64,000 bases of DNA, from the NCBI RefSeq assembly GCF_002214505.1, contig NZ_CP015103.1:1612001-1676000 (forward strand), written 5' to 3'. This stretch comes from Thermococcus siculi (GTDB lineage: Archaea > Methanobacteriota_B > Thermococci > Thermococcales > Thermococcaceae). This document shows, one piece after another, positions 9,151-18,060 of this stretch. Made by a program: the position numbers and the translations under genes. Below the pieces are notes generated by a model. It saw nothing but the letters and a program-made list of their open reading frames with translations. It did not search any database and had not been told where the DNA came from. Position 1 is the first letter of the stretch. Each line of letters begins with the position of its first letter.

Positions 9151-10175
9151 CGCCTCTTCCTCCACGCCACAAACAGTGCAAGCACCAGGAGAAGGACAAC
9201 GGCCGTATATAGATACCTAGTGTCCGTTTCAGATTTTGAAAACTGCACCGTCTCAGCGGCTCCGAACTCTGAATTGGTGTCGTAGAACCCTATTCCGTAG
9301 GTGTAGAGTTTCCCTTTCTCTTTGTGGTTCCTGCTCATGTACATGCCCCACTGGTCCATAAAGTATACCAGCTTAACACCACACGCCGCGAGATCTGGGG
9401 CCGTCGGGAAAAAGCCAGTAACGAACATGCCGGTGGATCCGTCGAAATACAGGACCGCATCGGTTCCCGAGAAAGAGACCTCCCCAACCGGGGTCTTTAT
9501 ACTGCCACCCCCTGCGGTTCTGACGTAGATTGCCGGCTTCGTGAAATTGGAAGTTTTAGTGATTACAGTCACGTCAAGAGGAGTAACGTTCACCACCCTT
9601 GAAACGGAATTGTCCGCGAAGCCAACAAGCTGAAACGGCTGATCCATCGTTATAGGGGCGTTGCCCAGATCGTCCCAGAGGATTGTGTGGCCGTAGTTCG
9701 TGCCCGCTGTATCGAAGACCATGCCGTCATCCTTTCTAATTTTGTAGGTGCATGAGTATCTTGCCTCTGTGACGTTGAATAACGTCTCGTTGTTAAGGTT
9801 CTTCTTTGAGATCAAAGCGGATTCCGGCCACAATATAACCGTCTTGTCGCCAAACTGTTTTATTGTTACGTTAAACATCTCCAAACTCAGCTTCATAAGC
9901 AAGTAGTCTCCCTTGTCGCCTACGATGGTGAACGTCAAATACGTGTCTCCCAGGGCAGACATCTGGATGTAGGTGCCGTTAACCTCAAGGACAACATCAC
10001 CCGTTGAGAGGGACGCGCCCCCTGATTCGTACTTCCGGGCAATTTCTTCGTGTCTTAATGCGGCGTACTTAACATAAACCCCCGGCTTGACCCAGTACGG
10101 CGCGGCTTTAACTGGATATGCACCAATCAGCACGATCAACAGGATTATAAGGAATTTCAGGTTTTTTCCCTTCAA
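9147..10175 (-). CDS. Surface protein A, paralogue of the downstream gene
   Basis: A 342-residue protein from a TTG start at 10175, chosen because GGAGGTGAT ends about five bases upstream and because the signal peptide (KFLIILLIVLIGAYPVKA) then sits at the N-terminus. An alternative ATG at 10211 overlaps the stop of the preceding micropeptide gene. The outside domain carries KPGVYVKYAAL, CTYKIRKDDGMV, YGHTILWDD and YDTNSEFGAAETV; the C-terminal anchor is LYTAVVLLLVLALFVAW followed by RKRR. It is a paralogue of the next gene. Function is unknown. As the first large gene of an ABC operon it could bind or display the transported substrate. Confidence 0.78.
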   Translation of the reverse strand: MKGKNLKFLIILLIVLIGAYPVKAAPYWVKPGVYVKYAALRHEEIARKYESGGASLSTGDVVLEVNGTYIQMSALGDTYLTFTIVGDKGDYLLMKLSLEMFNVTIKQFGDKTVILWPESALISKKNLNNETLFNVTEARYSCTYKIRKDDGMVFDTAGTNYGHTILWDDLGNAPITMDQPFQLVGFADNSVSRVVNVTPLDVTVITKTSNFTKPAIYVRTAGGGSIKTPVGEVSFSGTDAVLYFDGSTGMFVTGFFPTAPDLAACGVKLVYFMDQWGMYMSRNHKEKGKLYTYGIGFYDTNSEFGAAETVQFSKSETDTRYLYTAVVLLLVLALFVAWRKRR

Positions 10176-10207
10176 GACATCACCTCCAAATTGACAACGG
10201 TAGTGTT

Positions 10208-10279
10208 TCATATTGTCGCTGCCGCGAACCCTGTCGCCACTATTAACAGGCCGAACAGCACGGCAACCAACTTCTTCAT
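10208..10279 (-). CDS. 23-residue hydrophobic micropeptide
   Basis: A very short open frame (MKKLVAVLFGLLIVATGFAA then ATI) preceded by GGAGGG eight bases upstream of the ATG. It looks like a free signal peptide or single membrane helix: two Lys, then a hydrophobic stretch, then small residues. The stop TGA overlaps an ATG that is in frame with the next gene. It is the first coding unit after the operon promoter. It could be a secreted or membrane peptide handled by the ABC transporter downstream, or a coupling leader for the first surface protein. It is too short for homology to settle. Confidence 0.55.
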   Translation of the reverse strand: MKKLVAVLFGLLIVATGFAAATI

Positions 10280-10347
10280 GGTGCCGACCCTCCTGCCCGA
10301 GGGGCTGTTGATACGCCCATTCGGGCGATTATTTGTACTGTCGTTTT

Positions 10348-10363
10348 TGTATTTAATTTTTAC
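10348..10363 (-). promoter_or_regulatory. BRE/TATA promoter of the micropeptide-ABC operon
   Basis: The minus strand reads GTAAAAATTAAATACAAAA, a BRE plus TATA box about 70-80 bases before the micropeptide ATG. This predicts a leader near 50 bases. That leader contains an imperfect hairpin around 10290-10325 (CGCCCGAATGGGCG). Confidence 0.6.
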
Positions 10364-10595
10364 TTCGAAGTTGAATGTCAAATTCCAAAAAAAATCGAGA
10401 AGATTGGGGAAATGGTAGTATAATGTCACATATTTGGTCGACATTTCCCAAATTAATAACTCGATTATAACCACTTTGCCGGATTAACTTGACAAATAGT
10501 GCTGTATAGGTGAAAAATCACGGGGATCAAAGATGCCAGAAAAATATCGAATCTCGAACCCAACCTCTCCACCAAGATTGCCGTGGGGCAATGTC
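10364..10595. other. Intergenic region, no gene seen
   Basis: AT-rich sequence between the micropeptide-operon promoter and the end of the RelE-like gene. Short frames on both strands lack ribosome binding sites. The minus strand downstream of the RelE-like stop has no strong T run. Nothing further can be supported. Confidence 0.4.
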
Positions 10596-10859
10596 TCAGT
10601 ACACGTTCTCCCTTTTGCCAACCTTCAGAACTTTTACAAGGCGTTCCTTTTTGTCGTACTCAAAGATTACCCTGTATTCTCCAACCCGGAGGCGGTAGAC
10701 GTTCGTGTAGCCCTTGAGCTTCTGAACGTCCAGACGAGCGAGAGGGAAGAAGGCAAGCTTTGATATTCGATCCTTGAGAAGCTCCCTTTCAGCTTCGGGC
10801 ACCAAGGAAAGTTCTTTCAGTGCTTTTCTGCTTATCAGAACCTTGTTCTCAAAGCTCAT
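10596..10859 (-). CDS. RelE/ParE-family toxin
   Basis: An 87-residue protein with the compact RelE fold signature: N-terminal helix (SRKALKELSLVPEAERELLKDRI), then LDVQKLKGYTNVYRLRVGEYRVIFEYD and VLKVGKRENVY at the end. The core G-x-YRLRVG-x-YRV-x-F motif is typical. RelE toxins cleave mRNA on the ribosome; key basic residues (R in YRLRVGEYR, K and R in KVGKRENVY) are present. The start overlaps the upstream antitoxin-like gene by 11 bases. Confidence 0.85.
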   Translation of the reverse strand: MSFENKVLISRKALKELSLVPEAERELLKDRISKLAFFPLARLDVQKLKGYTNVYRLRVGEYRVIFEYDKKERLVKVLKVGKRENVY

Positions 10860-11034
10860 GCTTTACCACGTCCCACTCAACGAAGTCGTCCTCTCTGCGC
10901 TCTTTTATCGCTTCCTCCTCCCACTCCTCAGGCTCAACTTCCTCAATGAGCTGGAGGTTGACCTCTATGAGCTCCCGCAGGAATCGTTCTATCTCGTCTA
11001 TCCGATGAAGGACTTCGTTGATGGAGACGCCCAT
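10849..11034 (-). CDS. RelB-like antitoxin
   Basis: A 61-residue acidic helical protein (VLHRIDEIERFLRELIEV, then EEVEPEEWEEEAIKERREDD) ending WDVVKHEL. It lies directly before and overlaps the RelE-like toxin. No clear DNA-binding ribbon is visible, so it may be a minimal neutralising antitoxin. GGTGGGAGT precedes the ATG. A TATA-like GAAAAGCTTTTTACAA lies upstream near 11065-11082. Confidence 0.7.
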   Translation of the reverse strand: MGVSINEVLHRIDEIERFLRELIEVNLQLIEEVEPEEWEEEAIKERREDDFVEWDVVKHEL

Positions 11035-11080
11035 ACTCCCACCGTTTGGAGTTATGGAAAAATTGTAAAAAGCTTTTCCC

Positions 11081-11887
11081 TCAGCTCCAGGTTTCCGCTA
11101 TAACATCGTGCTTGTGGATGCTCTCGTTGCTGATGACCCTCACGTGAATCTTTCCGTTGAACCTCTCCTTCGCCTTGGCGAATATCTCCCTGGCAACATC
11201 CTCGACGAACTTGGGGTTGGCGTGCATCCCCTGAACGACGGCGTTCTCATCGACGGTCTTGAGGAGCGTGTACGTCGGGTGGCTGAAGGAACTCTCAACG
11301 ACGTCTATCATGTCCTCGAGGGGTATCTCCTCATCAAAGGGCGCCCTCACCTCAAGCTCCCCGATAGCGCGCTGTATGTGCGTCTTCCCGTTGTTGTTGG
11401 CCATCGCGTGGGGGCAGGCGGTGTTTCCGATGACCTTAACGCGGAGAACCTTCTCAAAGGAGCCGTCGTAGTTTTTAATTACGCCGACCTCGACGTCGTA
11501 GGGCTCGTAGCTCGTCCTCTTGCTTGCAGGAGTCTCGCGGGGGATTATGAGGTGCGTCCTGATCCAGACCTCCGCGCGCTTGTGCGGGTGTTTACCCTCC
11601 AGGCGCTTGATTATGCACTTTCCAAGCTCCTCCAGGGAGGTGTGGGTCTTGAGGACCTCCTCCTCAACCGCCTCGCTCATGGCCTCGGTTATGCTCTCCA
11701 CGAGCCTGCTCATGTGGATGCCCTTCTTCTCCTCGGGGACGTCTATGGTTATCTCGAACACGGGGAGGAAGGTGTAGGTCTTTCCCTTCCAGTTTATCTT
11801 CGCGACGGTCCTGAGGTTCGTGATACCGACACGGTGGAGGTGCTCTTTAATGGCGGGAACTTCCTCCTGGGTCTCGAATATCTGCAT
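11081..11887 (-). CDS. mptA: GTP cyclohydrolase MptA (FolE2 family)
   Basis: About 268 residues from [21 protein letters not shown]. This is the archaeal type IB GTP cyclohydrolase, an Fe(II)-dependent enzyme making a cyclic dihydroneopterin phosphate for pterin cofactors and feeding 7-deazaguanine (archaeosine) synthesis. Family markers are [25 protein letters not shown], the metal Cys in NTACPHAMA, and the His in [10 protein letters not shown]. The start was chosen for GGTGAT four bases upstream of ATG 11887; two upstream in-frame codons (ATG, TTG-like) are less well placed. Confidence 0.92.
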   Translation of the reverse strand: MQIFETQEEVPAIKEHLHRVGITNLRTVAKINWKGKTYTFLPVFEITIDVPEEKKGIHMSRLVESITEAMSEAVEEEVLKTHTSLEELGKCIIKRLEGKHPHKRAEVWIRTHLIIPRETPASKRTSYEPYDVEVGVIKNYDGSFEKVLRVKVIGNTACPHAMANNNGKTHIQRAIGELEVRAPFDEEIPLEDMIDVVESSFSHPTYTLLKTVDENAVVQGMHANPKFVEDVAREIFAKAKERFNGKIHVRVISNESIHKHDVIAETWS

Positions 11888-11942
11888 GAACATCACCACT
11901 CTCTGTCTCTCTGTGTGCATCTGATACGGGGGGCTTTTAAAG

Positions 11943-12719
11943 CTACCTCAGAAAAGACATCAGCCTCTCGTAGCTCTCGCGGGCGATGGCCACTTCCCCA
12001 TCCTCAAGCCTTCCCGCGTACTTCGCCTTCTCGAATATCCGCGTGAGAACATCGAGGTCATCCAGGTCCGGGAATATCTCCCTCAGCTTTGCCTCGTGCT
12101 CCCAGTGTGTCCAGCTCCTCTGGTATGGATAGCCCTTCCTCACGAGACCCGCGACGACGTTCTTGTACATCCTGATGACCCTCTCCGCCGGGGTTCCCCC
12201 TATGGTGTCGTAGGTCATTTCCGGTTCGAACCTGGTCTCAAAGGGAACCCCCTCCCGTTTTTCCCTCCGCCTCTTGGCCGTGATGATAAGCAGCAGGAAT
12301 GCCAAGAAGGGTATGATGTAGAAAATCGCCGGGAGTTCCTGGAGAACAACCTTGAACTGGCCGGAGGTGACGTAGTACCAGGCCCCCTCGAGGGACTCGC
12401 CGACCTTTCCTCCCTCCACAAGGTTCTCCGGCTTTTTCTCGAAGAGGAGTTTCAGGGCCACGAATATAGCCAGGAGCGTCAGCGCGCCGGCCAGCACGTT
12501 GCCCCTCTTCGATCTCCTTATCCCCCTCTCGAACTCGCCGCTGATCAGAATCCTGACAGTGTAGCCGACCATGATGAGGAGGATCAGGTTGGCGAAGAAG
12601 AAAATCCACTCGAAGTTAAAGACGGTGGTTCCTCCATGGATCGTGGAGGCCTGGAGGGCGGCGGCCACACCTACGAAGGTCGTCATTACTGCGAGTACAC
12701 TCATCCTGTTCGTTTTCAT
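11943..12719 (-). CDS. DUF4129-type membrane protein
   Basis: A 258-residue protein with four membrane segments ([64 protein letters not shown]). They are followed by a cytoplasmic C-terminal domain with [46 protein letters not shown] and [12 protein letters not shown], the usual DUF4129 signature often fused to or beside transglutaminase genes. No transglutaminase is seen here. Function is unknown; a role in cell-envelope processing is a family-level guess. It stands alone between MptA and McrC on the minus strand. Confidence 0.75.
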   Translation of the reverse strand: MKTNRMSVLAVMTTFVGVAAALQASTIHGGTTVFNFEWIFFFANLILLIMVGYTVRILISGEFERGIRRSKRGNVLAGALTLLAIFVALKLLFEKKPENLVEGGKVGESLEGAWYYVTSGQFKVVLQELPAIFYIIPFLAFLLLIITAKRRREKREGVPFETRFEPEMTYDTIGGTPAERVIRMYKNVVAGLVRKGYPYQRSWTHWEHEAKLREIFPDLDDLDVLTRIFEKAKYAGRLEDGEVAIARESYERLMSFLR

Positions 12720-12755
12720 TTTGCCCACATTAATGTTTAAAACTATCCACTTAAA

Positions 12756-14150
12756 TCATTTGTTTCCTTTACAAAATTCCAGCAGGAACTCCCGCAGTTC
12801 TCTTTTCAGTTTCTCGTCCAGGACGACACCGTTTTTAGTTATGATGACATCGTATCCAATCCTAGAGAGTTCGTAGCCAAAGACACCAAATGGGGTTCCG
12901 TCAAAAAACTGGAAAACCTCCCTATCGTCTCCAAATATATCCTGAAGCCAGCTATTGTAAACTCCTTTGAGTCGGGGATACACTATTACAGCACCACCGC
13001 CAGAGAGTTTTGAGTACGTGTAAACCTGATAGAGTTCGTTGCTGTTTCTTACGAGCTTTCTCTGCCACCTGTCCCTGATCCTGACGCTCAAACTTCTGTA
13101 CTTTACCTCGATTATGCAGTTCCCACTATCCGTTCTGATGAGAATATCAGGAAGTGGCGCCCCGAAGGTGAATATTGCCCCTGCCTTTGACTCGATCTCC
13201 GCTGCGTCCTTCACAACGTGGGGCAGGCTGTACTGTTTGTAAACGACTCCATATCCGTCCAACACTGCCCTAACGGTATGGTACACGAGATCCTCAAACA
13301 GTCGATCCATTCCAATGAAGATTCCTGGATGAAAGTTCTTCTCCCATCCTCTCTCATTGAACCCGAAGATGATCAGCTTGGCCAGTTTATATGCAGGCAG
13401 GAACCTCTCGTTCAAAGGGTTTGGAACAACCCTCACAACATCATTGGGGCGGAGGTTGCTGACCTCATGGAAGTGTCCCAACAGGGTCTCTGCAGCTTTC
13501 CGCACTCCCTTCCACTCGGAGTTCCGGATCGTGGTCTCAAGGGCTGCCTTCAGAACCCTATTCATAGCACTGTCCGTACTAAGATACGTGTGCCTCACGG
13601 GTACCGACGCATACATTGGATTCCTCCTGACAAGCCGGGACAGCAAAACTCTACCCCTGATAGTCTTTGTATTGTCCTCAGTCTCCCTGTATTCCCGGTA
13701 CATACCCCGAAAAACTTCCCTACCGAGCAAAGAGACATAGAGATAGAAGAAGAGTTCATGGAGTGTTTTGCTGCCCTCCGTATAGGCGGAGGCTGCAGAT
13801 TCAATGTCCCGTGGCCCCATCCCAAGACCGCCGCTTAGGTTGAGGAGGTTTAGAAAGAACGTTATAGAGCGTTTTTCATCGGGATCGTTTCTGTATGGCC
13901 TGGGGAGCACCTGCATCATAAAAGGGGTTCTGCCGAAATAATAGGCAAACCCCACGCTTCCGTGGGCTTTTATGTAGTAGTCCCTCTTCTTTATGTCGTA
14001 GTTGAGGCTGAGCACATCGTGGTCTCCCCCGTAGGTCTCATTTATGAAGTCAAAGAACCTCTGGAGTTCCCCAGGGCTTACATCGATCCCCTCCGCCGAA
14101 AGGCTCTGAAGATATCTCCTCTGGAACTCGTAGAGGGTAATGACCTTCAT
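12756..14150 (-). CDS. mcrC: McrC-like restriction nuclease subunit
   Basis: A 464-residue protein of the McrC/LlaJI family. The N-terminal half carries the McrC signature (FYLYVSLLGREVFRGMYREY, TIRGRVLLSRLVRRNP, HTYLSTDSAMNRVLKAAL). The C-terminal half has a PD-(D/E)xK nuclease core: D in LPDILIRTDSG and ExK in CIIEVKYRSL. McrC binds the McrB hexamer and supplies DNA cleavage. Its ATG overlaps the McrB stop (ATGA), so the two are coupled. Base composition is lower in GC than the neighbouring genes, consistent with transfer as a defence cassette. Confidence 0.88.
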   Translation of the reverse strand: MKVITLYEFQRRYLQSLSAEGIDVSPGELQRFFDFINETYGGDHDVLSLNYDIKKRDYYIKAHGSVGFAYYFGRTPFMMQVLPRPYRNDPDEKRSITFFLNLLNLSGGLGMGPRDIESAASAYTEGSKTLHELFFYLYVSLLGREVFRGMYREYRETEDNTKTIRGRVLLSRLVRRNPMYASVPVRHTYLSTDSAMNRVLKAALETTIRNSEWKGVRKAAETLLGHFHEVSNLRPNDVVRVVPNPLNERFLPAYKLAKLIIFGFNERGWEKNFHPGIFIGMDRLFEDLVYHTVRAVLDGYGVVYKQYSLPHVVKDAAEIESKAGAIFTFGAPLPDILIRTDSGNCIIEVKYRSLSVRIRDRWQRKLVRNSNELYQVYTYSKLSGGGAVIVYPRLKGVYNSWLQDIFGDDREVFQFFDGTPFGVFGYELSRIGYDVIITKNGVVLDEKLKRELREFLLEFCKGNK

Positions 14151-16291
14151 TCCACACTCACCAGCCTCTTGAGGGTGCTAATGAACTCATCAATGTCCAT
14201 GCGGATTATCCTTCCCCTGTCGTCTATGAAATCGAAGCCCGGATAGAGGGAGCGGAGCCTTTCCCAGTCATTGTAGAAGTACTCCTGGAAGAGGGGCAGT
14301 ATCTTGTAGTAGAACACCATGTAAAGGGCTTCCTTTGGATTCTCGGACTGGAGAACCTCAAGGAAGTACCCGTGTCCTATGGTATAGTCCTTTCCCTTCT
14401 CAATCTCGATTATCGAGTTTATCCTTGTGAGCAGGTGTTCTAGGTTTATTCCCTCCACCTCAATGCCCCCGAGTTTTTCCGGTCTCGGCAGCACCTCGAC
14501 GAAGGCGAACCTCCTTCTGAGCGCCACGTCCACGAGGGCTATACTCCTGTCCGCGGAGTTCATGGTTCCAATTATGTAAAGGTTGGGGGGTACTGCGAAC
14601 GGCTCTCCCGAGTAGGGGAGGGTCACTATGGCCTCATTCGGACCATTGAGACGCTTGTCGGGATCCAGCAGGGTTATCAGCTCACCCAGTATTCTGCTGA
14701 TGTTGCCCCTGTTTATCTCGTCCACTATCAGATAGAACTCTTCCCTGGGCTGAAGTCTAACGTTCTTCCCGTTCAGTTTTTTCTCCAGAAAATCGATCAC
14801 TGCCTTTTTCATAGTTTCATAGGAAGGATTGCGTTCTCTGTGTCCGTCAGGGAGGGAACTGTAGATCGCCCTTATGGCGAGCTTTTTGAACACACCATCC
14901 ACCACATCGTAGACCATAGTGCCTCCCTTCTTTACCGGCCTAAATCCTTCAATGAAGTCCTCGTAGCTGTAGGACTGGTGGAAGGTCACGAACTCTGCAT
15001 TCTCTGCTATTCTCATTGCCATGTACGTTTTGCCGGTACCGGGGGGACCATAAAGGACGACCTGTCTGAACCTCCTGAGGAGTTGTTCTATGCCAGGCTC
15101 CATCGTTTCATCCAGGAGCCCCAGCTCTCTCGTATCGCGGTTCGATGGGAAGGGAGAAGATGTTTCAGCCTGAGGTGCTGCTCGGGGTGCTGTCTCAACA
15201 TTAAGGACGTAAAGATAGTCCACATCCCGGCGGAGGTAATAGTAGAACCCTCCCCTAGAAGTTCTTCCGGTGGTTCTGCCAAAATAGAGCACCCTTCCAT
15301 CCCGGGAAATTCCAGAGAACTTTGGATCAACAACTCCGGGAACGTATCTTCCAAGCACAATCCGGCCGGTGAGATTGCTTTCCTTTATCTCTTCTACGCT
15401 TTCCAGGACGTCGTAGGGCACTATTCCCGCGTTTAAGTTTCCCCTGTACACCCCAGTTATTATGAAGAGTCCGCTGTCTATAAGGGACACGTACACAAGC
15501 TCCCCAGGGAGCAGCAAAACCCAGTTCTTTGAGGGTGTGAGGAGATAAATCTCCCTGCCCCCCTTGGTTCCAAGAACCGCTACGAATTTGTCCTCTTGGA
15601 CTATCATGTCCCCAATTTGCTTGCCCCCACCTGGAGCCATTGAAAACTTTGAAAGCACCTCCACACCATCCCAGAACTCCATTGGCGAGTAATAGGGGAA
15701 TATCGGGATGGGTATTCTCCCAAAATGGATGCGCTGTTTGTTCCCCTCTCTCCAGGTATAGAGAATGTAGAGCGCATCGTCGGTATCCTTTACCGCATGG
15801 ATGAAAGCGTACCCATTTGGAGGCGTCGGTATCTTGACGATCTCAACTCCTTCAGGGGCCATGTACTCAACTTTGTAATCCGAAAAAACAACCAGCCTCT
15901 CGTTTCTTGTGAAATTAACATAGAGGGGCAGTTTCGAGAAAATTACCTGCAGGGCATCCTTTTCAACGTCCTGCGACTTAACAGGATATATCGTTACGGT
16001 TCCGGAGCCGCATTTCGTGAACACGGCTAGCCTCTCTTCCCCGGGAAAAAGAATCGTTTCGTCCGCACAGGGTATCGGCACTCCGTTTTCCCATCCCTGC
16101 GCCACCTGCCCGGTGACCTCAAAGACATGGAGGAACCTGGAATCGTCCTCCAGCCTGACCATGGCACCAAGGTACTTCCCGTTGGGGAATAGCCTCATCT
16201 CCTCTATAACAAACCCAAAATCTCCGTACTCTCCCTGGAGGAAACTGTTTATAGAATAAACCGAGTTTCTTAGTGGCTCAAAGGCGGTCAT
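14147..16291 (-). CDS. mcrB: McrB-like AAA+ GTPase with N-terminal beta-propeller-like domain
   Basis: A 714-residue protein. The C-terminal third is an McrB AAA+ motor: Walker A YGPPGTGKTYMA (about residue 413), FHQSYSYEDFIEGFRP, Walker B LIVDEINRGNISR, and the McrB-specific IIGTMNSADRSIALVD with RRRFAF. The first 365 residues are repeats of beta strands with hydrophobic cores (RLFPNGKYLGAMVR, ILFPGEERLAVFTK, FTRNERLVVFSD, VQEDKFVAVLG, SRDGRVLYFGR), resembling a six- or seven-bladed propeller, joined by a Pro/Ser-rich linker. Known McrB proteins carry DUF3578, EVE/YTH or PUA-like recognition domains there. The start ATG follows GGTGAT. Confidence 0.85.
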   Translation of the reverse strand: MTAFEPLRNSVYSINSFLQGEYGDFGFVIEEMRLFPNGKYLGAMVRLEDDSRFLHVFEVTGQVAQGWENGVPIPCADETILFPGEERLAVFTKCGSGTVTIYPVKSQDVEKDALQVIFSKLPLYVNFTRNERLVVFSDYKVEYMAPEGVEIVKIPTPPNGYAFIHAVKDTDDALYILYTWREGNKQRIHFGRIPIPIFPYYSPMEFWDGVEVLSKFSMAPGGGKQIGDMIVQEDKFVAVLGTKGGREIYLLTPSKNWVLLLPGELVYVSLIDSGLFIITGVYRGNLNAGIVPYDVLESVEEIKESNLTGRIVLGRYVPGVVDPKFSGISRDGRVLYFGRTTGRTSRGGFYYYLRRDVDYLYVLNVETAPRAAPQAETSSPFPSNRDTRELGLLDETMEPGIEQLLRRFRQVVLYGPPGTGKTYMAMRIAENAEFVTFHQSYSYEDFIEGFRPVKKGGTMVYDVVDGVFKKLAIRAIYSSLPDGHRERNPSYETMKKAVIDFLEKKLNGKNVRLQPREEFYLIVDEINRGNISRILGELITLLDPDKRLNGPNEAIVTLPYSGEPFAVPPNLYIIGTMNSADRSIALVDVALRRRFAFVEVLPRPEKLGGIEVEGINLEHLLTRINSIIEIEKGKDYTIGHGYFLEVLQSENPKEALYMVFYYKILPLFQEYFYNDWERLRSLYPGFDFIDDRGRIIRMDIDEFISTLKRLVSVE

Positions 16292-16322
16292 TACAATCAC
16301 CAAAAGAAATATTGGCCTCCAG

Positions 16323-16337
16323 ATTTATTATATTTTC
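16323..16337 (-). promoter_or_regulatory. BRE/TATA promoter of mcrBC
   Basis: The minus strand reads CGAAAATATAATAAATC, a strong TATA box about 33-46 bases upstream of the McrB ATG. This gives a very short leader of roughly 10-15 bases. Confidence 0.65.
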
Positions 16338-16391
16338 GGACTCAATACTATGAAAGAACTTTCGTTTGTAGGTTTTGGAACCCAAACGGGA

Positions 16392-16808
16392 TTAGCTCCT
16401 GCCATTTTCTTGGAATTTCCCATTCCTCTCCATCATGTAGTAGACCGTCCTGAGGGGAATCCCCATCCTGGTGCTTATCTCCTTCGCCGGAACGCCCCTC
16501 ATGAGAAGCTCCCTCACCTGTCTGACGGTCTTCTCGTCGTACTTCCGGGGCCTTCCCCTCGGATAGCCCTCCGGAACGAGGTCAATGCCCATCTGGGCGA
16601 GCGCTGCTATAACCTTCTTCGAGACCTTGGGGTAGAGGCTGGGTGGGCAGGATATCTTCCTCACGTTGGGGGCGCGCTCGAGTATCCTAACCAGTATCTC
16701 CTTCGTGGGGCGGAGATTGACGTAGACCTCGGTGACATCGTCGCTGAGGACCCTCTCGAGTTTCCTTATCAGCTCCTCGTTGTTGCGCGCCTTCACCTCC
16801 ACCCTCAT
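16392..16808 (-). CDS. DUF1699 family protein with C-terminal helix-turn-helix
   Basis: A 138-residue protein. The N-terminal 75 residues are alternating strand/helix (MRVEVKARNNEELIRKLERV, VTEVYVNLRPTKEILVRIL, VRKISCPPSLYPKVSKKV). The C-terminal part is a resolvase-like HTH: GYPRGRPRKYDEKTVRQVRE, LLMRGVPAKEISTRMGIPLRTVYYMM. The family is known only from archaea and probably binds DNA. It is the last gene of the aIF1A-RIO1-KH-topoisomerase VI-DUF530 run, four bases after the DUF530 stop, so a link with topoisomerase VI or its regulation is possible but unproven. Confidence 0.8.
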   Translation of the reverse strand: MRVEVKARNNEELIRKLERVLSDDVTEVYVNLRPTKEILVRILERAPNVRKISCPPSLYPKVSKKVIAALAQMGIDLVPEGYPRGRPRKYDEKTVRQVRELLMRGVPAKEISTRMGIPLRTVYYMMERNGKFQENGRS

Positions 16809-16812
16809 ACCC

Positions 16813-18060
16813 TCACCCCTGGAGAAGCGAGAGGAACTGCTTCGCCCTGTCGCTCTTGGGCATGAACTTCTCGAACTTCTTCGTATCCGCGAAGAGGGTC
16901 TTGTGCAGGCCCGAGATGACGAACTTCTTTATCGCCTCGACCAGCTCATCCTCGGGGATTCCGAGGAGCTCCGCGACCTTCCCCTCGCTGTACTCACTCA
17001 TCCCGTAGAGGAGCACCCCGCCGAGCAGGTGGTTCGGGATGTTGGCTATGTCCTTCCTCCTCCCCACCAGGGCCTTCTCCATCTCGCACTTCCTCATGAG
17101 GAGCATGCTGCCGTGGCCCGTCCTGAATCCTGGCTCATCTTGGAACGGCAGGTCGAATATCGAGTAGTGGCAGTCGATGCAGAGCCTTATGTCCGGGTAG
17201 AGGCCGAGGCTTTCCCTGTCGTTCTCTGATGTCAGGAAGTAGTAGCGGAAGAGGTCGAGGCCGAGCTTTTTGGCGCCGTCTTCCGGGTCAAGAATCGAGT
17301 ATGCCAGTGCCAGGTTGTCGACGGTGTAGTGGTTGTTTATGAGGACTCCCTTTGTCTTGACGAAGCTGAGAACGCGCCAGCGGAACCTCTTCCCGTAGCG
17401 CTTTTTCAGTTCCCCCTCTATGTCAGCATCCGCAGGGAGGTCGAGCCTCGCCTTCTTCAGCCTGTTCCCGTCCCAGTACTCGACCTCTATTCGAAGACCG
17501 CGCGTCCTCACCGTTCCCTTCTCGCGGAGCTTGCCCTTTATGAACTTGAAGGACTCCCTGACGGGTATCCTCTCCCGGGAGAGAAGCCTGAGAACGTCGC
17601 CGGAGTAGGCCAGGTAGGGCAGGACCTCAACCCTGCCGAGCTGGATGGGATTGGGAACGGCCCTGACGTTCTCCACGTTCTCCCTCGTCAGCTCCTTGAC
17701 GGTTATCGGCCTCTTTCCGAGGAAGAAGGTGTAATTGGCGGAAATTGAAGCGAGGGCCATCTTGTGGGCAGTTATGGCAGAGCGAAGCCTCTCCAAGGCG
17801 AGAACCCTGTTGCGCTTCTTCTTGTATATCCACTGGATGTGCGGGTCCTTGTTCTTCCTGTCGGAGAAACCCGCCGAGGGGGTGGTCTCGCCAACGCGCC
17901 TGGAGAGGTCGTCCTCAAGCTCCTGGAGGAGCGAGAGGTTTTCCTTCAAACGGTAGGAGATGGACGGGACGTCGAATGTCTCAAATAACCCGTCCATATC
18001 TATCCCTATATCGTCCAGTATCTTGTTGACCTGTGCGACGAGCTCCTCGGTCGTCGTCAT
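16813..18060 (-). CDS. DUF530 family protein
   Basis: A 415-residue archaeal protein of unknown function starting [20 protein letters not shown]. It has a coiled-coil N-terminus ([19 protein letters not shown]), a basic central part ([19 protein letters not shown]), a Cys/His cluster ([16 protein letters not shown]) that may bind metal, [27 protein letters not shown], and a C-terminal HTH-like [24 protein letters not shown]. The ATG overlaps the Top6A stop (ATGA), so it is translated together with topoisomerase VI. Confidence 0.8.
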   Translation of the reverse strand: MTTTEELVAQVNKILDDIGIDMDGLFETFDVPSISYRLKENLSLLQELEDDLSRRVGETTPSAGFSDRKNKDPHIQWIYKKKRNRVLALERLRSAITAHKMALASISANYTFFLGKRPITVKELTRENVENVRAVPNPIQLGRVEVLPYLAYSGDVLRLLSRERIPVRESFKFIKGKLREKGTVRTRGLRIEVEYWDGNRLKKARLDLPADADIEGELKKRYGKRFRWRVLSFVKTKGVLINNHYTVDNLALAYSILDPEDGAKKLGLDLFRYYFLTSENDRESLGLYPDIRLCIDCHYSIFDLPFQDEPGFRTGHGSMLLMRKCEMEKALVGRRKDIANIPNHLLGGVLLYGMSEYSEGKVAELLGIPEDELVEAIKKFVISGLHKTLFADTKKFEKFMPKSDRAKQFLSLLQG

